Positions 1 to 10,680 of a DNA stretch of 64,000 bases are shown here, one piece after another. This DNA comes from Vicia villosa (lineage: Eukaryota > Streptophyta > Magnoliopsida > Fabales > Fabaceae), in the NCBI RefSeq assembly GCF_029867415.1, contig NC_081181.1, positions 72,760,144 to 72,824,143 of the forward strand, written 5' to 3'. The notes beneath the pieces were generated by a model that ran no database searches, was not told where the DNA came from, and saw only the letters and a program-made list of their open reading frames with translations. The position numbers and the translations under genes were made by a program. Numbering within the stretch: the first letter of the stretch is position 1; each line of letters begins with the position of its first letter.

Positions 1-814
1 AAACTGAGTGTTAATTTGTATTCATGATATGAATTTTGTTCACTTTGAGCTGTCTAATTCAACTTAATCTAAAAGATATTAAATTGGTTTTTATTTTCAT
101 TTTTAATGGATGCTGCAATAAATGTGTTTCACTTGATTTTGTTGTATTTCATCTGATTGATTCAGGAGAAAACATTAACAATTTTCGTCATTGTATTTCT
201 CATCGTGATAATTGCTCAGTTCAAACCTACATCACATGTCAAGAACTCTCACAATGTGTATTGACCAAAACTAATTTCTTTCCAAATACCAAAAATTAGA
301 AACGTATATGGCAATAATTAGAAAAGTTTATGGCACTAACTTTTGGCAATTCATTTCATATGAAAAACTTAAGTGGTCCCCCCTCCTTTAATAAATGTTG
401 AAATTTCTTTTTGATCTTGACATGCTCTGATTTTTCCATGCCACTAGGCTTTTATTTGTGTTATAAATAAATATGTTAGTAACTATACATTACATGCAGT
501 TGAGATTTGTATTGAAAATGTGTAACGTTAACTTATTTTTTTAAATATTTTTATGAGCGTTCCACGGGGTTTGTCCACTAAGTCAGAGAGATATTGGTAC
601 AATTTTCTTAATAATAATAAATATCAAACATTGGTTGAAATATAGTTAAATCTAATTGATATTTATACTATTGAAAAGTATGACTTTAATATTTGTATCT
701 ATTTTTTTCATATTTTTCATTGTATAAATATTGTATGATATTTTTTTATTAATTATACAATTTGTTTCTTATTTATAAAATGTATACTTTTAACCAGACA
801 AGTTCATCAATAAT

Positions 815-816
<2 letters not shown>
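1..816. other. AT-rich intergenic DNA
   Basis: AT-rich sequence with no convincing coding region, repeat boundary or RNA gene. Short open frames here lack any recognisable domain and look random. Confidence 0.6.

Positions 817-895
<79 letters not shown>
817..895. repeat. (AT)n microsatellite
   Basis: About 79 bp of uninterrupted AT dinucleotide, followed by A-rich sequence. Likely polymorphic in length; it may also be mis-sized in assembly. Confidence 0.97.
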
Positions 896-900
<5 letters not shown>

Positions 901-984
901 ATTGAAATATTAAAATTAAAACTTTAACGGATCAATTCCATTTAAATACAAAATAATATAGTACGGGTATACACATAAATAAAA

Positions 985-2095
985 TAATGAATATTAGCGA
1001 GAACATGAAGTTACTGATCAAAATATTGAATATTCACGGGAACATGAAGTTACTGAATAAAATATTGAATATTAACGAAAATATGAATTACTGATCAAAA
1101 TATTGAATAACAAGTGGAACATGAAGTTACAAATCAAAATATTGAATTTTAATGAAAACATGCAGTTACTAATCAAAATATTGAATATTAACAGGAACAT
1201 GCAGTTATTGAACAAACTATTGGATATTAATGGGAACATGGAGTTACTACCTCTGGTCCCATTTATAAGAAAAGACTCTCTTTTTAGATAATAAATAATG
1301 AATCTAGATAGTATGTTATCCAGATATATTATTTATTTAATGTATCTAAAAAGAGAATCTTTTCTTATAAATGGGACCAGAGAGAGTATTAACTAAAATA
1401 TTTAATATTAACGGGAATTAGTGTTAGTAAGTTGAAAGTAAATGTGAATAAGTTTATTGCATTGGACAATCGACATTGTGTTGTCTGTTCTTTTATGCAG
1501 ATCACATTTTGTTCTACTATCAGTAAAACATTAATAATTTAAGTCAAATAATTGATCTTTCCAATTTTTATTGCATACTAATAAAACAACATATAAACTT
1601 TATTTTCTTAATTACTTTTTATTTTCAATATTCAATTATTTTAATATTAGTATTTTTATAACTTTTCAATTTTAACCCAAATTTAATCTATTACTAATAC
1701 CTTTTGCGGATAATGTTTTTGACTATTAATGGGAATAAATTTGAAATATTAACAAGAACACGAAGTTATTGATCAAAATAATTAGTATTAACGGGAACAC
1801 GAACTTACTGATTAAAATAATGAATATTAACGGGAACATGAAGTTACTGATCAAAATATTAAATATTAACAGGAACAAATTTGGAATATTAACGGGAATA
1901 CGGAGTTACTGATCAAAATAATGAATATTAGCAGGAACATGAAGTTACTGATCAAAATATTGACTATTAACGGGAACATGAAGTTACTGAACAAAATATT
2001 CAATATTAACGAGATCATGGGTTATTGATCAAAATATTGAATATTAACGGGAACATGAAGTTACTGATCAAAATATTAAATATTAAAGGGAAAAT
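985..2095. repeat. degenerate ~39-bp minisatellite
   Basis: Direct repeats with a core like GGGAACATGAAGTTACTGAT followed by CAAAATATTGAATATTAAC, in many imperfect copies. The array is interrupted by a MITE at 1247-1386 and by a more diverged AT-rich stretch at about 1420-1730. Copies vary by point changes and small indels, so the array is old. It may belong to the Helitron-like element whose 3' end is proposed at 2303. Confidence 0.85.
1247..1386. mobile_element. Stowaway-like MITE
   Basis: A 140-bp element whose two halves are inverted copies. The terminal sequence CTCTGGTCCCATTTATAAG at the left is matched as reverse complement at the right, and the similarity continues through AAAAGA and CTCTTTTTAGATA. 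It is flanked by TA on both sides (1245-1246 and 1387-1388), as expected of Tc1/mariner-type Stowaway MITEs. It sits inside one unit of the ~39-bp minisatellite, so it inserted after that array formed. There is no coding capacity. Confidence 0.85.
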
Positions 2096-2276
2096 AATGT
2101 TTATTAATCAATATATCTCAAACTTTGGCCCAACCTATTGAAAAGAAATTTCTATATTTTACACATTTGTTTTTTGGACATTTACTTCTACAATAATATT
2201 TATATTGAACAAAATAATATTTTTCCTATTATCTTTTATTTCCTTTAATCACAATGCGCGAAAAACGACGGGTACC

Positions 2277-2303
2277 CGTGCGAACGCACGATTAAGACAC
2301 TAG
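2277..2303 (+). mobile_element. candidate Helitron 3' terminus
   Basis: A short perfect hairpin CGTGCG-AA-CGCACG (2277-2290) is followed 9 bp later by CTAG (2300-2303) and then T. This is the layout of Helitron 3' ends: a GC-rich hairpin, then CTRR, inserted at an AT. A decayed coding fragment starts immediately right of this point, consistent with an insertion boundary. I could not fix the matching 5' TC end; it may lie left of the minisatellite or outside the window. Confidence 0.45.
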
Positions 2304-2305
2304 TT

Positions 2306-2470
2306 ATTATTAATAAGCCTTTGAACTCTCTGTAACTAATCAACTGCTTCTGATCCTAGGAAACCAAAAGTGTCAAAGGCAAATTGTGCAAAATCATGTT
2401 GATTGTCAGAACACGCTTTTTCTTGTTTGACCACTTTACTTGAAGCAACTTTGAGTAAAGTTTGTCTCAT
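2306..2470 (-). pseudogene. decayed coding fragment of unknown repeat-derived protein
   Basis: On the minus strand one frame runs from an ATG near 2470 to about 2306 with a single internal TAG. It includes the recognisable string FAQFAFDTFGFLGSEAVD and ends with RVQRLINNN. From memory it resembles a protein segment (AFDTFGFLAPEAV, RVQRVM) found many times in legume and other plant predicted proteins of retroelement origin. I cannot name the family firmly. It is too short and broken to be functional, and its left edge coincides with the proposed Helitron end. Confidence 0.4.
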
Positions 2471-2477
2471 AGTAAAA

Positions 2478-2690
2478 CTAGGTGTGGCAAAAATTAGTCG
2501 GGTCGGCTCGTTTGACTCGTCATTTTTAGTGGGTAAGGCTGAGGTTTTTGGCTCGATACTATAAGTTGGTTTGCCCTGTCTAACCCACTTTAAGAAGTGG
2601 ACCGAGGCGAGACGGGAGAGATTTTGTCAGCGGCATCTATCATATAAGAAAATTAAGTGGGCTGGAAATTTCCATTTTGCCCTGCTGCTC
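2478..2690. mobile_element. DNA-transposon-like fragment (hAT-like start, Helitron-like 5' end)
   Basis: From 2478 the sequence reads CTAGGTGTGGCAAAAATT and then GGGTCGGCTCG, reminiscent of hAT-type termini. At 2636 A|TCTATCATATAAGAAA begins, 16 bp also found at 18231 and similar to Helitron 5' ends. The part from 2544 onward is repeated at 12959-13105 inside the 3' UTR hairpin array of element A, so it is foreign DNA trapped in the retroelement. Family assignments are tentative. Confidence 0.4.
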
Positions 2691-2699
2691 CTCTAAAGT

Positions 2700-2993
2700 C
2701 CTATTGTTATAGGCATCCTTCGGTCAGTTCTAGTGGTTACTAGCCTTTTCCTTCAAGTCCTGTGGTTACAGGCATCCTTCGGTTAGGTCTGATTGTTATT
2801 GGTCCTTTCCTTCAAAGTCTGGTTGTTACCAGCAAAAGTCCTGTGGTTACAGGCACCCCTTGGTCGAGTCTAGTGGTTACTAGCCTTCTCCTTAAAGTCC
2901 TGTGGTTACAGGCATCCTCCGGTTAGGTCTGATTGTTATTGGACCTTTCCTTTCAAGTTCGATTGTTATCGGCAAAAGTCCAATGATTATTGG
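2700..2993 (+). repeat. array of eleven small hairpins in 3' UTR, left copy
   Basis: Eleven stem-loops of 14 bases (5-bp stem, 4-base loop) start at 2700, 2730, 2759, 2789, 2819, 2840, 2870, 2899, 2929, 2959 and 2980. Examples: CCTAT-TGTT-ATAGG, CTAGT-GGTT-ACTAG, CCTGT-GGTT-ACAGG, CTGGT-TGTT-ACCAG, TCGAT-TGTT-ATCGG, CCAAT-GATT-ATTGG. Stems differ but always pair, counting G-U in CTGAT/ATTGG. Spacing follows 30-29-30-30-21, a five-hairpin higher-order unit of about 140 bp. CCTTCGGT-type linkers separate them. Confidence 0.9.
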
Positions 2994-3401
2994 CATACAC
3001 TTTTAGATCTCGAGTCACCCTTCGGCTGTGTCTCTCGTTGAAGCCTAACTGAGGTTAGCAAACAAGGATCGGTTTCCCCTTCGGCTGGTTACATCCTTTA
3101 TCGAGTCACCCTTCGGCTGTGTCTCTTTTTGAAGTCTAACTAAGGTTAGCAAGCTAGGATCGGATTCCCCTTCGGCCGGTTTCATCCTTTATCGAGTCAC
3201 CCTTCGGCTGTGTCTCTTTTTGAAGTCTAACTGAGGTTAGCAACCTGTTTAAAGGTCCACCTTCGGCTGGTATCCTTTGATAACATTCAACACTCTTTGA
3301 TTTACCGCAGAATGCAAATTTTGATGGTACTTTCGGGTATTCAATCCACTTACACCTCTCATGTCCAGAACTTGTATCGTTTATACATTCAGGTCTAAGA
3401 A

Positions 3402-3418
3402 GATTGAATAGGGGCAGC
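3402..3418 (+). other. polypurine tract, element A (left)
   Basis: AGATTGAATAGGGGCAGC lies immediately before the LTR start TGTTG. A purine tract with GGGG just upstream of the LTR is the plus-strand primer of reverse transcription. The same string is found in minus orientation before the 3' LTR of element C, and at about 13817-13833 in element A. Confidence 0.75.
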
Positions 3419-5053
3419 TGTTGCACCCCAAAATTTGCCCACATATTTATTTCTAACTGGCTTAGACTTCTCATTCACATGCATCCGTCATTAGGCCATC
3501 TAACGTTCACACATTCATTAATCAAATAACTTTGCATTGGATCAAGGATATTGAAAGCTATGGTTTTATATGGTCGTTCATGGTGGATTTCTTTCTCCTA
3601 AGGCTACAAAGTTTTCCTCTATGAAGATTCCCCAAAAATCAAGAAAACAATAAAGAGTTTCTTATATGTGGCATACGCAATCATTAATTCACCGAGATTT
3701 ATTGGGTTCCTTGTTGTGCTTCAACTCTTATATTCTTAAAGGATCCCTTAAGGTAGTTATGATGCAAGAACCGTGGTTTATGGAGTAGTGGATCCATCTG
3801 TCTTTTAATACATAAAGCCCATATCCTGTATGACATGACGGTTTCAAAGACTGGGGCATTATTCTTCCTAATATTGGTTGCTTGACTCACATTTAGATTA
3901 AAGAATTTGAATTGAGTCAGAGTTTATTGAAGAGGCGAAGTGATTTGGTTTTTGTCCATTAAGGGTCGAAGTGGATTTGAGTTGGAAAGATAAATAAAAA
4001 GGAACCAAAGTTCTTAAATTGGGTGCAAGTTCTTGAGAAAAAAAAGAAGAATGATTTGTGTACTAGAAAATGTGTCTTCGAGATAAAAAATATCAAGATT
4101 ATAATAGCGTTTTGAGCTCCATTCAACATCATCAAATTCATTCAAAAGTACAAAAGAGATGTAGTTCAAATTCAATGTCATTCAATTTTGGTCTCGAATT
4201 GGGCTATCATTCAAGGTTCTTTACAAAAAGAGAAGTATCAATTGCAATCTTCAGGGAGCTTCTACAATATTCAGTCCAATCCATTACAAGAAAAAGAGGT
4301 CTGCATCACTTACAATTTCAAGCCCAAAGATTATTACATTCAAAATTACAAAAAATTGTTTGACTACAGACTAAAGTCTTTACACCATCCTGAAACTTAT
4401 TTCCAACAAGCCTTCAACACCACATGTTCCTATTCTGCTCATAGTTTGCCTTGAACAATATGCGTCAAAACGATACGTGCTGAATATGTGAATTTCATTT
4501 GAACCATGACTGCCTGGAAAGACAAAAATTCCCTGCAACATTCACACAAGAAAAAGACCACGTCAAACCAAAACCATACACTAAAATCATGCTCAAACCC
4601 TCCTGCACATAAGAATAAAACCAGTTCAAAACCATTTGTAGTTCCAATCCATACACACATACCTGAACAAATTCAAAATCCAACAGTCTGCATATCTCCA
4701 TTCTATCCAGTTCAGTTTGCATTCATAAGTGGTCCAAAAAAAAACAACATAAACAGCATATACAACTCAGCCCTGCAGGAAATTCAGAAAAAGCCATAAC
4801 ATATTTGTTCAAAAAGAAAAAACCTTCAGCCATAACCATTCACACAAAATCAATTAACTTCCCCTTAACAGCTTTTTTTTTTCCAGCAACATAACAGAAT
4901 TTCAAACCAATCAAAACCAACTTGCAACTGACCTAACTAACTTCAAAATTCAGTTACAGAATCTAACTAATCCTAACAAACTAATTGCCAGCTCATCAAA
5001 CATATAACAGAATTTCAACAAGAAAAGGGAGGGAAGAATCAAACCTGAACAGC

Positions 5054-5061
5054 TATATATA
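5054..5061 (+). promoter_or_regulatory. LTR TATA box, element A
   Basis: TATATATA about 1635 bp into the left LTR, followed by a C/T-rich leader (TCTTCATCTTC-type) typical of plant transcribed leaders. The same sequence is at about 15470-15477 in the right LTR. Transcription would start roughly 30 bp downstream. Confidence 0.55.
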
Positions 5062-6668
5062 TGAAACTCTCCCAATCTTCAAACTCTCGACGATCATTTT
5101 CCACCAATCCTCTCATCTTCATCTTCAGCTATTCATTCTCTCATCTTCATCTTCCATCCATCCCTTCACATCTTCATCGAGCTCAACCATTTTCTTCTTC
5201 ACATTCTCCACAATCATATTCTTCCATTCTTCACAATCCTCATCTCTCCACTCTCAATCTCTCTCCAACCTTGAAACAACCTTCATCACCATACTCATTC
5301 TGTGTCCGCCCTTACTTCATTCTGCATCGCGTAAACGACGAAGTTCAGAAATCAAAAAAAGAAGAAAGGTGAATCGGATGAGCACAAGCCAAAGACGAAC
5401 GCGATTGTTTGCCTGAGTTCATAGAAATCTTGGCAACCACCGCCAAATCGCCTTCAGCCATCTTCGTCTCTGCAACCACCGCCGGTCGCCTTCAGCTCCT
5501 CATCCGCAACCACATCAACCACAGGCAAATACAGAAAGTTGTGTTAACGAAGAAGATGAGAAGAATAAGCTAAAAAGAATCAAGATCTTACCGGACTCAA
5601 GATTCTTTTGTTCGCCATTGTTGAAGCGAAGAAACCAAGACCGATCGGAGAGATGAAATCGAGAGAGATGAGACACAAGAGAGGAAAGGTTGATTCGGTT
5701 TGTTAGCGGCGGTAGCGGAGCTCTTTCGGAGAAGATGAGCTTGAGAGGCGCCGTCGCTGCCGTTGTTGAAACGAAGGGGCCGATAGTCTGAGAAGTCGAT
5801 TCGGCGCAAGTAAGACCTAATCCCTCTTTCTATTCGTTCCTGATTATTTCCTTTTTTTTTATTGAATTTTGTTAATAGTTTCTGAATAACATTGGTAAAC
5901 CGAATCAATAATCCTGGGCCGAAATAATTTTGACACCCCCATATGGCCCATGGTACATTCTTTTCTGCAATCAAACAACACTCCGTGGGCCTTTACTATC
6001 TCGTACCCCCCTGGCCCATGATGCATCTTTTTTGGCTGAAAACTATAACATACAAGAAACTCTGTCTGGGCTTGTCACCCTGGGCCCTGCGCCTGGATCT
6101 ACTTACACCCCTGGTCTCCCATATTAACACCCCCTGAGCCCATTAATTCATGCTAGAACTTAGTCTTTTTTCACATAGATCTTCCCTTTTTTTTTAGGTA
6201 ATTGTTGACACATAAAACCATAAAATTTGCTAGTTCTAATTAGGTTTTAGGGAAATTTTAGTCTTTAGAATTTTCCCATAAAAAAGGGGCATAAAGATGT
6301 TAGTTTAGGGTAATAGATTTTTAGTACAATTTAGGCTTGAATTAAAATTCCCTTAACATGTAAAAAACTCATAAAAATAGTAGTATTGTTTAGAAGAACT
6401 TTGTACTAATACTTGAATTGCTTCTCTTATGCTTTTGTATCATTTTCGTGCTATTTTTGTATAATTGTTGTGTAATTTTGTTACTTGTTTTTGGCCATAT
6501 TTTTGGCCTATTTTGTTAATACCATTTTAACTTTCCTTTTAGAACTTAGTCACCATGTTAACATTAGACTTAGAATAACACTTAGATTAGAGAATAGGTT
6601 AGTTCCCCTTTGTTCATTCTTTTTCTTTTCAACTTTAAAACATTAATAAATAAAGATGCGAATCACAT

Positions 6669-6945
6669 TAAGAAAGTGATAGAGAAATGAGTGGGATTCA
6701 TTCCCTAATCTGTTTCTCAATCACTTAGTGGCATAGAAATGAGTGGGATTCATTCCCTAATCTGTTTCTCAGTCACTACTTAATGGGAGAGAAATGAGTG
6801 GGATTCATTCCCTAATCTGTTTCTCAAACATTAATTAATGGGATAGAAATGAGTGGGATTCATTCCCTAATCTGTTTCTTGAACATTATATAATGGGATA
6901 GAAGTGAGTGGGATTCATTCCCTAATCTGCTTCTCGATCATTATA
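6669..6945 (+). repeat. five-unit hairpin array in LTR A
   Basis: Five tandem units of about 57 bp, each with AGAAATGAGTGGGATTCATT then CCCTAATCTGTTTCT. Arms GAGAAA/TTTCTC enclose a small GGGA/TCCC stem. Flanks also pair, for example AAGTGAT with ATCACTT in unit 1 and TAATG with CATTA in units 3-4. Unit 5 has GAAG/CTTC in place of GAAA/TTTC, a paired change. Duplicated at 17085-17361, with a diverged homologue in element B at 32305-32580. Confidence 0.85.
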
Positions 6946-7618
6946 CATTTTTATGTGATTCAAATCGCAAAGTAAATCCCTTTAAAAAATACCCAACCAA
7001 AAACACCTAAAACACTTAATAAAGGCTCGAATTAAAACAAAGTGATGAAGTGGTGCGAAACCTTGTATTGGGTTTTGTTCATCATGTAGTTACATAAAAA
7101 ACACAAACCCAAGTTCATTCTCTTTTGCCTTGTTAGGCGCTTAAGAACAAGTTAAGTCCTTTCCAAAACTAGGCGTATAAGTCTCCAAAGGTCGAGTATC
7201 GTGGATTGTGACCTTAACCTCTGTTCAATTAAAAAACACAAAACAAATGGAAACTATGGAGCCGAACTACGGTCGCTCTGATTCCTTTAAAGGGATACGT
7301 AGGCATTGGGTCGCGGGGCCTAAGCGAGCACACTTGTAAATAATTCCTTCTTTTCCCCGTACTTCTCTTGCATGCATTCGCATTTAGTTTAGACATAGAT
7401 ATACACCCTTTAGATAGAAACAAACGTAGGTGGATACCATCGAGTACGATGGGCGTGAGGGGTGCTAACACCTTCCCCTTGCGTAACCGACTCCCGTGCC
7501 CTATTCTCTGGTCGAAAGACCTTGTTCTTGTTCCGAGTTAGGTTTCTGATATTCCTTTCCCTTATGGGATAAATATATTAGTGGCGACTCTGATTCCATT
7601 TTTCGCGGTAGCGACAGC

Positions 7619-7636
7619 TGGCGACTCTGCTGGGGA
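7619..7636 (+). other. primer-binding site, element A
   Basis: TGGCGACTCTGCTGGGGA begins 2 bases after the LTR end at 7616. The same 18 bases follow the 5' LTRs of B and D. TGG at the start pairs with the CCA end of a tRNA; legume Ogre elements are described as primed by tRNA-Arg. Its presence makes the LTR at 3419-7616 a functional-type 5' LTR although 3' UTR precedes it. Confidence 0.9.
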
Positions 7637-8610
7637 TGTTGATAGACCTGTTGCTGGTCCATCCTTAGTGAGTCGATCCTAGCCTGCGTTTGTTTGTTTA
7701 TTTACTGGGTGTTTATTTGTTTTTATGTCCATACCTTGTATATATGTTTACATGTTTACTTTTCTGCTTGCATATCATGTTTATTTCTGTTTGCATATCA
7801 TGCATATGGATTATATTCTGTGTTCCTTGGGGTCTTCTGTTATGTTTTGCAGGTTGGGTGGGTTGTTCTATGAGGTAAAAGGCCCAATACCCAGGCCAGA
7901 GTGGACACATAGGATACCTAGGATAGAGTGGATAGTCATGACGCCAACAGAATGTCAGGTTCTGTTGATTGCGATCATGAGACCCACGACCAGCCGAGAC
8001 TCGAATGGGATACCGTTGTTGGCATGTATTTGCAACAATGATGGTGTTTCAAGGGAGTTGTTAACGCTGGAGACCTTTTGACCTACCTTGACCTAGATTC
8101 ACCTGTGAGTGGGGTGGGATATACATGACAGGTACCGTTGGTGACTATTCTTTTCTGTTGGTGACTATTGGTTCTCCTGGTATTCAAAAAGGTGTCGGAC
8201 CTTTGATCTCATGACATCTGACCTATATCAGTTATTCAAAGGATTGTATAGTGGTTACTCTGATTATATGGACCTTGATCCCATGCTTTTGCATTGCATA
8301 GCATCATTACTTTATCCATTTCATTTGTGGGGGATTCTAAAGTCTATTTCCAAAAAAAAAAATGGAAAAAAGTAGAAAAAAATAAAAGATGGAAAAGAAA
8401 AAAGAAAAGATACTATATGCAACAAAAAAAAAAGAATAAAAGAGAAACAAAAGTTGATGAAAAGACTTTAGGATCCCTTAGAAATGAAACATGCATTCAT
8501 ACTATCATGCATTTCATAGTTCTCTCAGAAGCTTATGAGGGCCCTTTCTACTCAAATGCTAAACTCAACAACAAAATGACTTCTCACCGCTATGTGCTTG
8601 AAATTTAATA
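7637..8610 (+). other. 5' untranslated leader of element A
   Basis: About 1 kb between primer-binding site and gag remnant. It contains pyrimidine-rich and T-rich sequence (TGTTTATTTG, TGTTTACATG), an imperfect A-rich stretch (8345-8460), and blocks shared with element B at 33254-34178. Open frames here are not conserved between A and B, so I regard the leader as non-coding. Confidence 0.6.
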
Positions 8611-8996
8611 ATGGAACAACTCCGTGAGGTCTTGACTAAAATGAGGACAAAAATGGGGGTTGACATGAATCAGTGTATGGAGGTTATTCAAGCCTTTTCT
8701 CTTTGACAAGAAGAATTGAGACAAGTTCCTCAGAGGCCAAATGCAATGTTAATCTCACCTCAAGAGAAGGTCTTTTGAATCAGCATGTCTGAAGTAATGT
8801 TGAGATTCCTATTCTTGGTAAGGAGAGTTCACATCATTGAAGTCTTCAAGTTTCCGAGTACTGAAAATGAAAAAAGGTTTCACCTCTTGGAGAAAAGGTT
8901 GAAAATCATAAAAGGTCGTGACTCCGTTGAGTTAGACATTGTGTGTTTGTACCTAGTGCCTGATATCAAAAAAAAAAACTGCAAGGATCATTTACT
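8611..8996 (+). pseudogene. gag remnant of element A
   Basis: An ATG at 8611 opens with MEQLREVLTKMRTKMG, matching the start of the gag-like ORF of B (MEQLREEMDEMREQMG) and the coiled-coil N-terminus of D gag. A stop follows at about 8704. A second open piece at 8785-8974 (ENEKRFHLLEKRLKIIKG and LVPDI) matches the region just before the capsid domain of D gag (KELKTLRGQ, LCLVPNVKI). The capsid core is absent. Several stops and frame changes make it non-functional, and neither zinc-knuckle-like motif of B was found. Confidence 0.65.
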
Positions 8997-9059
8997 CTCA
9001 CTCCGAATGGTTTGGATATTGAAGCTAAAGTGATAATCATCTCTTGTACATATGTGGAA

Positions 9060-9912
9060 GTTGCTTGGGGCTCCCGATTGAGGGATAAGCAAGACATTGT
9101 CTATCTTGAGTATTGCTTCATTTGCATTGCTCGAATCCCTAAAGCACTACAAATTCTTGTGCAACTTCGTCAGAATATTTTTTCATGTGATAATCAAGAG
9201 GGTTCTACGAAGACATTTCACATTCTCAAGCTTTTGCTTCATATCATGAGTCATCTCTTCCCGAAATTTTCTTCTCAGTGACATTTGATCGTCGACAGAG
9301 AAAGAAAGAATATGAGACAGAAATAATATGGGAAACGAAGTGATGTAATTTCAATGCCTTGTACTCAGTTATATCCTTGATTGTTGGTATTCCAGTTGGT
9401 GTTTTGGGCTTTCCTTACCGCACGTAGCTCTCCTGAGTGTGATGATCATACTATCTTCTTCCATTTATAATGGTGATTACTATTCTAGCATCTATATTTG
9501 GGGCTCCCGACCGAGGGATAAGCAAGACATTGTCTATCTTGAGTATTGCACCATTTGCACTGCTCGAATCCCTAAAGTAAGGCAAAAATGCACCACTCTT
9601 GTACGCCTTTGTTGGAATATTCTTCTGGGAAGTAATCTAAAGGGTGTGGAAGGAACATATGATAATTCTAAGTGGCTACCATGCTGGGGGCACCTAACCA
9701 TTCAACTGAAGGTGGTAGGACATTCAAAGTCAGAATTCAAGTCCTCATTGATTTCAGAACGATCATATTCACTTCAAGAGGTTTATGCTTATATTGAAGT
9801 CTCAATAGGGTATCAAAACCGCAAAAGGCATTCGAGAACAATAAGCCCATACGGAGTCAAGTCTCCTCAACAAGGGCATTCATTTAGTTCTTTATTGCAT
9901 TCTCATTGGTAA
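9060..9912 (+). repeat. repeated WGSRxRDKQD blocks, element A
   Basis: A block reading GGGCTCCCGA, CGAGGGATAAGCAAGACATT and CGAATCCCTAAAG occurs at about 9067-9150 and again at about 9500-9575, with a third relative in element B at 35692-35770. In one frame each encodes WGSR-RDKQDIVYLEY. Another block with CAATAAGCCCA and GGAGTCAAG follows at about 9838, and twice in B (about 35327, 35866). Origin and function unknown. Confidence 0.6.
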
Positions 9913-10527
9913 CATTTCATTGTTTGTTTAAGCATTTCTAGCATGTAAAAATTTGTTAATTTCTGAATGAAAATCATAATGCATTGTTTATGTTTGTCTT
10001 GAAGTAATCCATTCGTTTTCACTCAAAAAAAAAGTTTTTGGCATTACGATACCAACTTTATTAATCTCTTGCTTAGGCAACGAGCGGAGGGAGAATGATG
10101 ATGATAAAAAATGCAAAATCCCTAATCGTGTGTTTTTGAATAAAACCCTACTGATGATGTACAGGCATTGTTTCAAATCCCCAAACACCGGAGATATAAG
10201 GGAGATAGACCCTCGTTAACCCCTTTGAGCCTTGAAGGAGGAGTTTCTTTTCTGATCAGAAAAAACCCTTATTTTTAACCCTGGGGCAGGGTAGTGTTCA
10301 TTTAACTTGATCAAGTACTCAAAACTCACAAATGGTATGCATCTAAGGATATAACAATGGTTATCCTTCAAAAGGTTGAGGAAAGTTAAAACCGTGATGG
10401 TTATCCTTCACCTACCAAGAGGACAAAAGATGATGATACCACAATGGTAATCCTTCATCTATCATGGAATGAGGCAGTCGCAATCACTTCCAACGAATCA
10501 AAGACAATGCGAGGTCACACGACTTGT
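9913..10527 (+). other. conserved leader-like block shared by A and B
   Basis: Includes GTACAGGCATTGTTTCAAAT, AGATATAAGGGAGATAGACC and CTTGGGGCAGGGTAG-type sequence, shared with B at about 35990-36560. The CCTTA...GGGGC-GGG part resembles the stretch before ORF1 of D (44065-44095). AAGGATA...TATCCTT inverted pairs occur around 10345-10390. Confidence 0.55.
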
Positions 10528-10680
10528 TCAAAAAAAAAAAAGAAAATGAAAAAAAAATGAAAAAAATGAAAAGAAAAAGGATGAAAGAAAAGAATATAGC
10601 AATAAAAAGAAAAAGAATGGTGAAAATAAAGCAAGAACAAAGTCGTGTGATAATGAATCAAAAGAAAAAAAGGTGAGCGA
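10528..10680. repeat. A/G-rich simple sequence
   Basis: Poly-A runs mixed with GAAAAAGAAA and ATGAAAAAAA. In element B the aligned position holds the post-pol stem-loops (36594-36682), so A may have lost them and gained simple sequence. The minus-strand open frame of F/L/S codons here is an artefact of this composition. Confidence 0.75.

Larger units (their letters stand above)
2544..7616 (+). repeat. left copy of 5.07-kb direct repeat (3' UTR part + LTR)
   Basis: Positions 2544-7616 are repeated almost perfectly at 12959-18032, offset 10,415-10,416. Only a handful of differences are visible, for example one base near 5452, one near 5786, one near 7193 and one T-run length. The repeat starts 875 bp before the LTR start at 3419, so it holds the end of the 3' UTR, the polypurine tract and the whole LTR. 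An intact element should not have 3' UTR upstream of its 5' LTR. Confidence 0.95.
3419..7616 (+). repeat. left LTR of element A (4198 bp)
   Basis: Starts TGTTGCACCCC directly after the polypurine tract AATAGGGGCAGC and ends GCGACA. A TATA box lies at 5054, so U3 is about 1.65 kb and R-U5 about 2.5 kb. It carries a five-unit hairpin array at 6669-6945 and an internal partial copy of the primer-binding site about 35 bp before its end. Confidence 0.93.

Noticed and set aside
2700..2993. CRISPR-like regular spacing of short palindromic repeats
   Set aside because: The DNA is clearly plant nuclear, units are variable hairpins without unique spacers of constant length, and no cas genes exist. It is a retroelement 3' UTR array.
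4985..5416. 143-codon Ser/Phe/Leu-rich open frame in the LTR of A
   Set aside because: It is a product of the TCTTCATC-type leader downstream of the TATA box, overlaps other frames of similar length, and shows no domain. The same applies to its copy at 15401-15832.
9439..9912. 157-codon open frame in element A
   Set aside because: The corresponding region of B is broken and the frame spans repeated blocks; no known domain. Kept only as repeat annotation.
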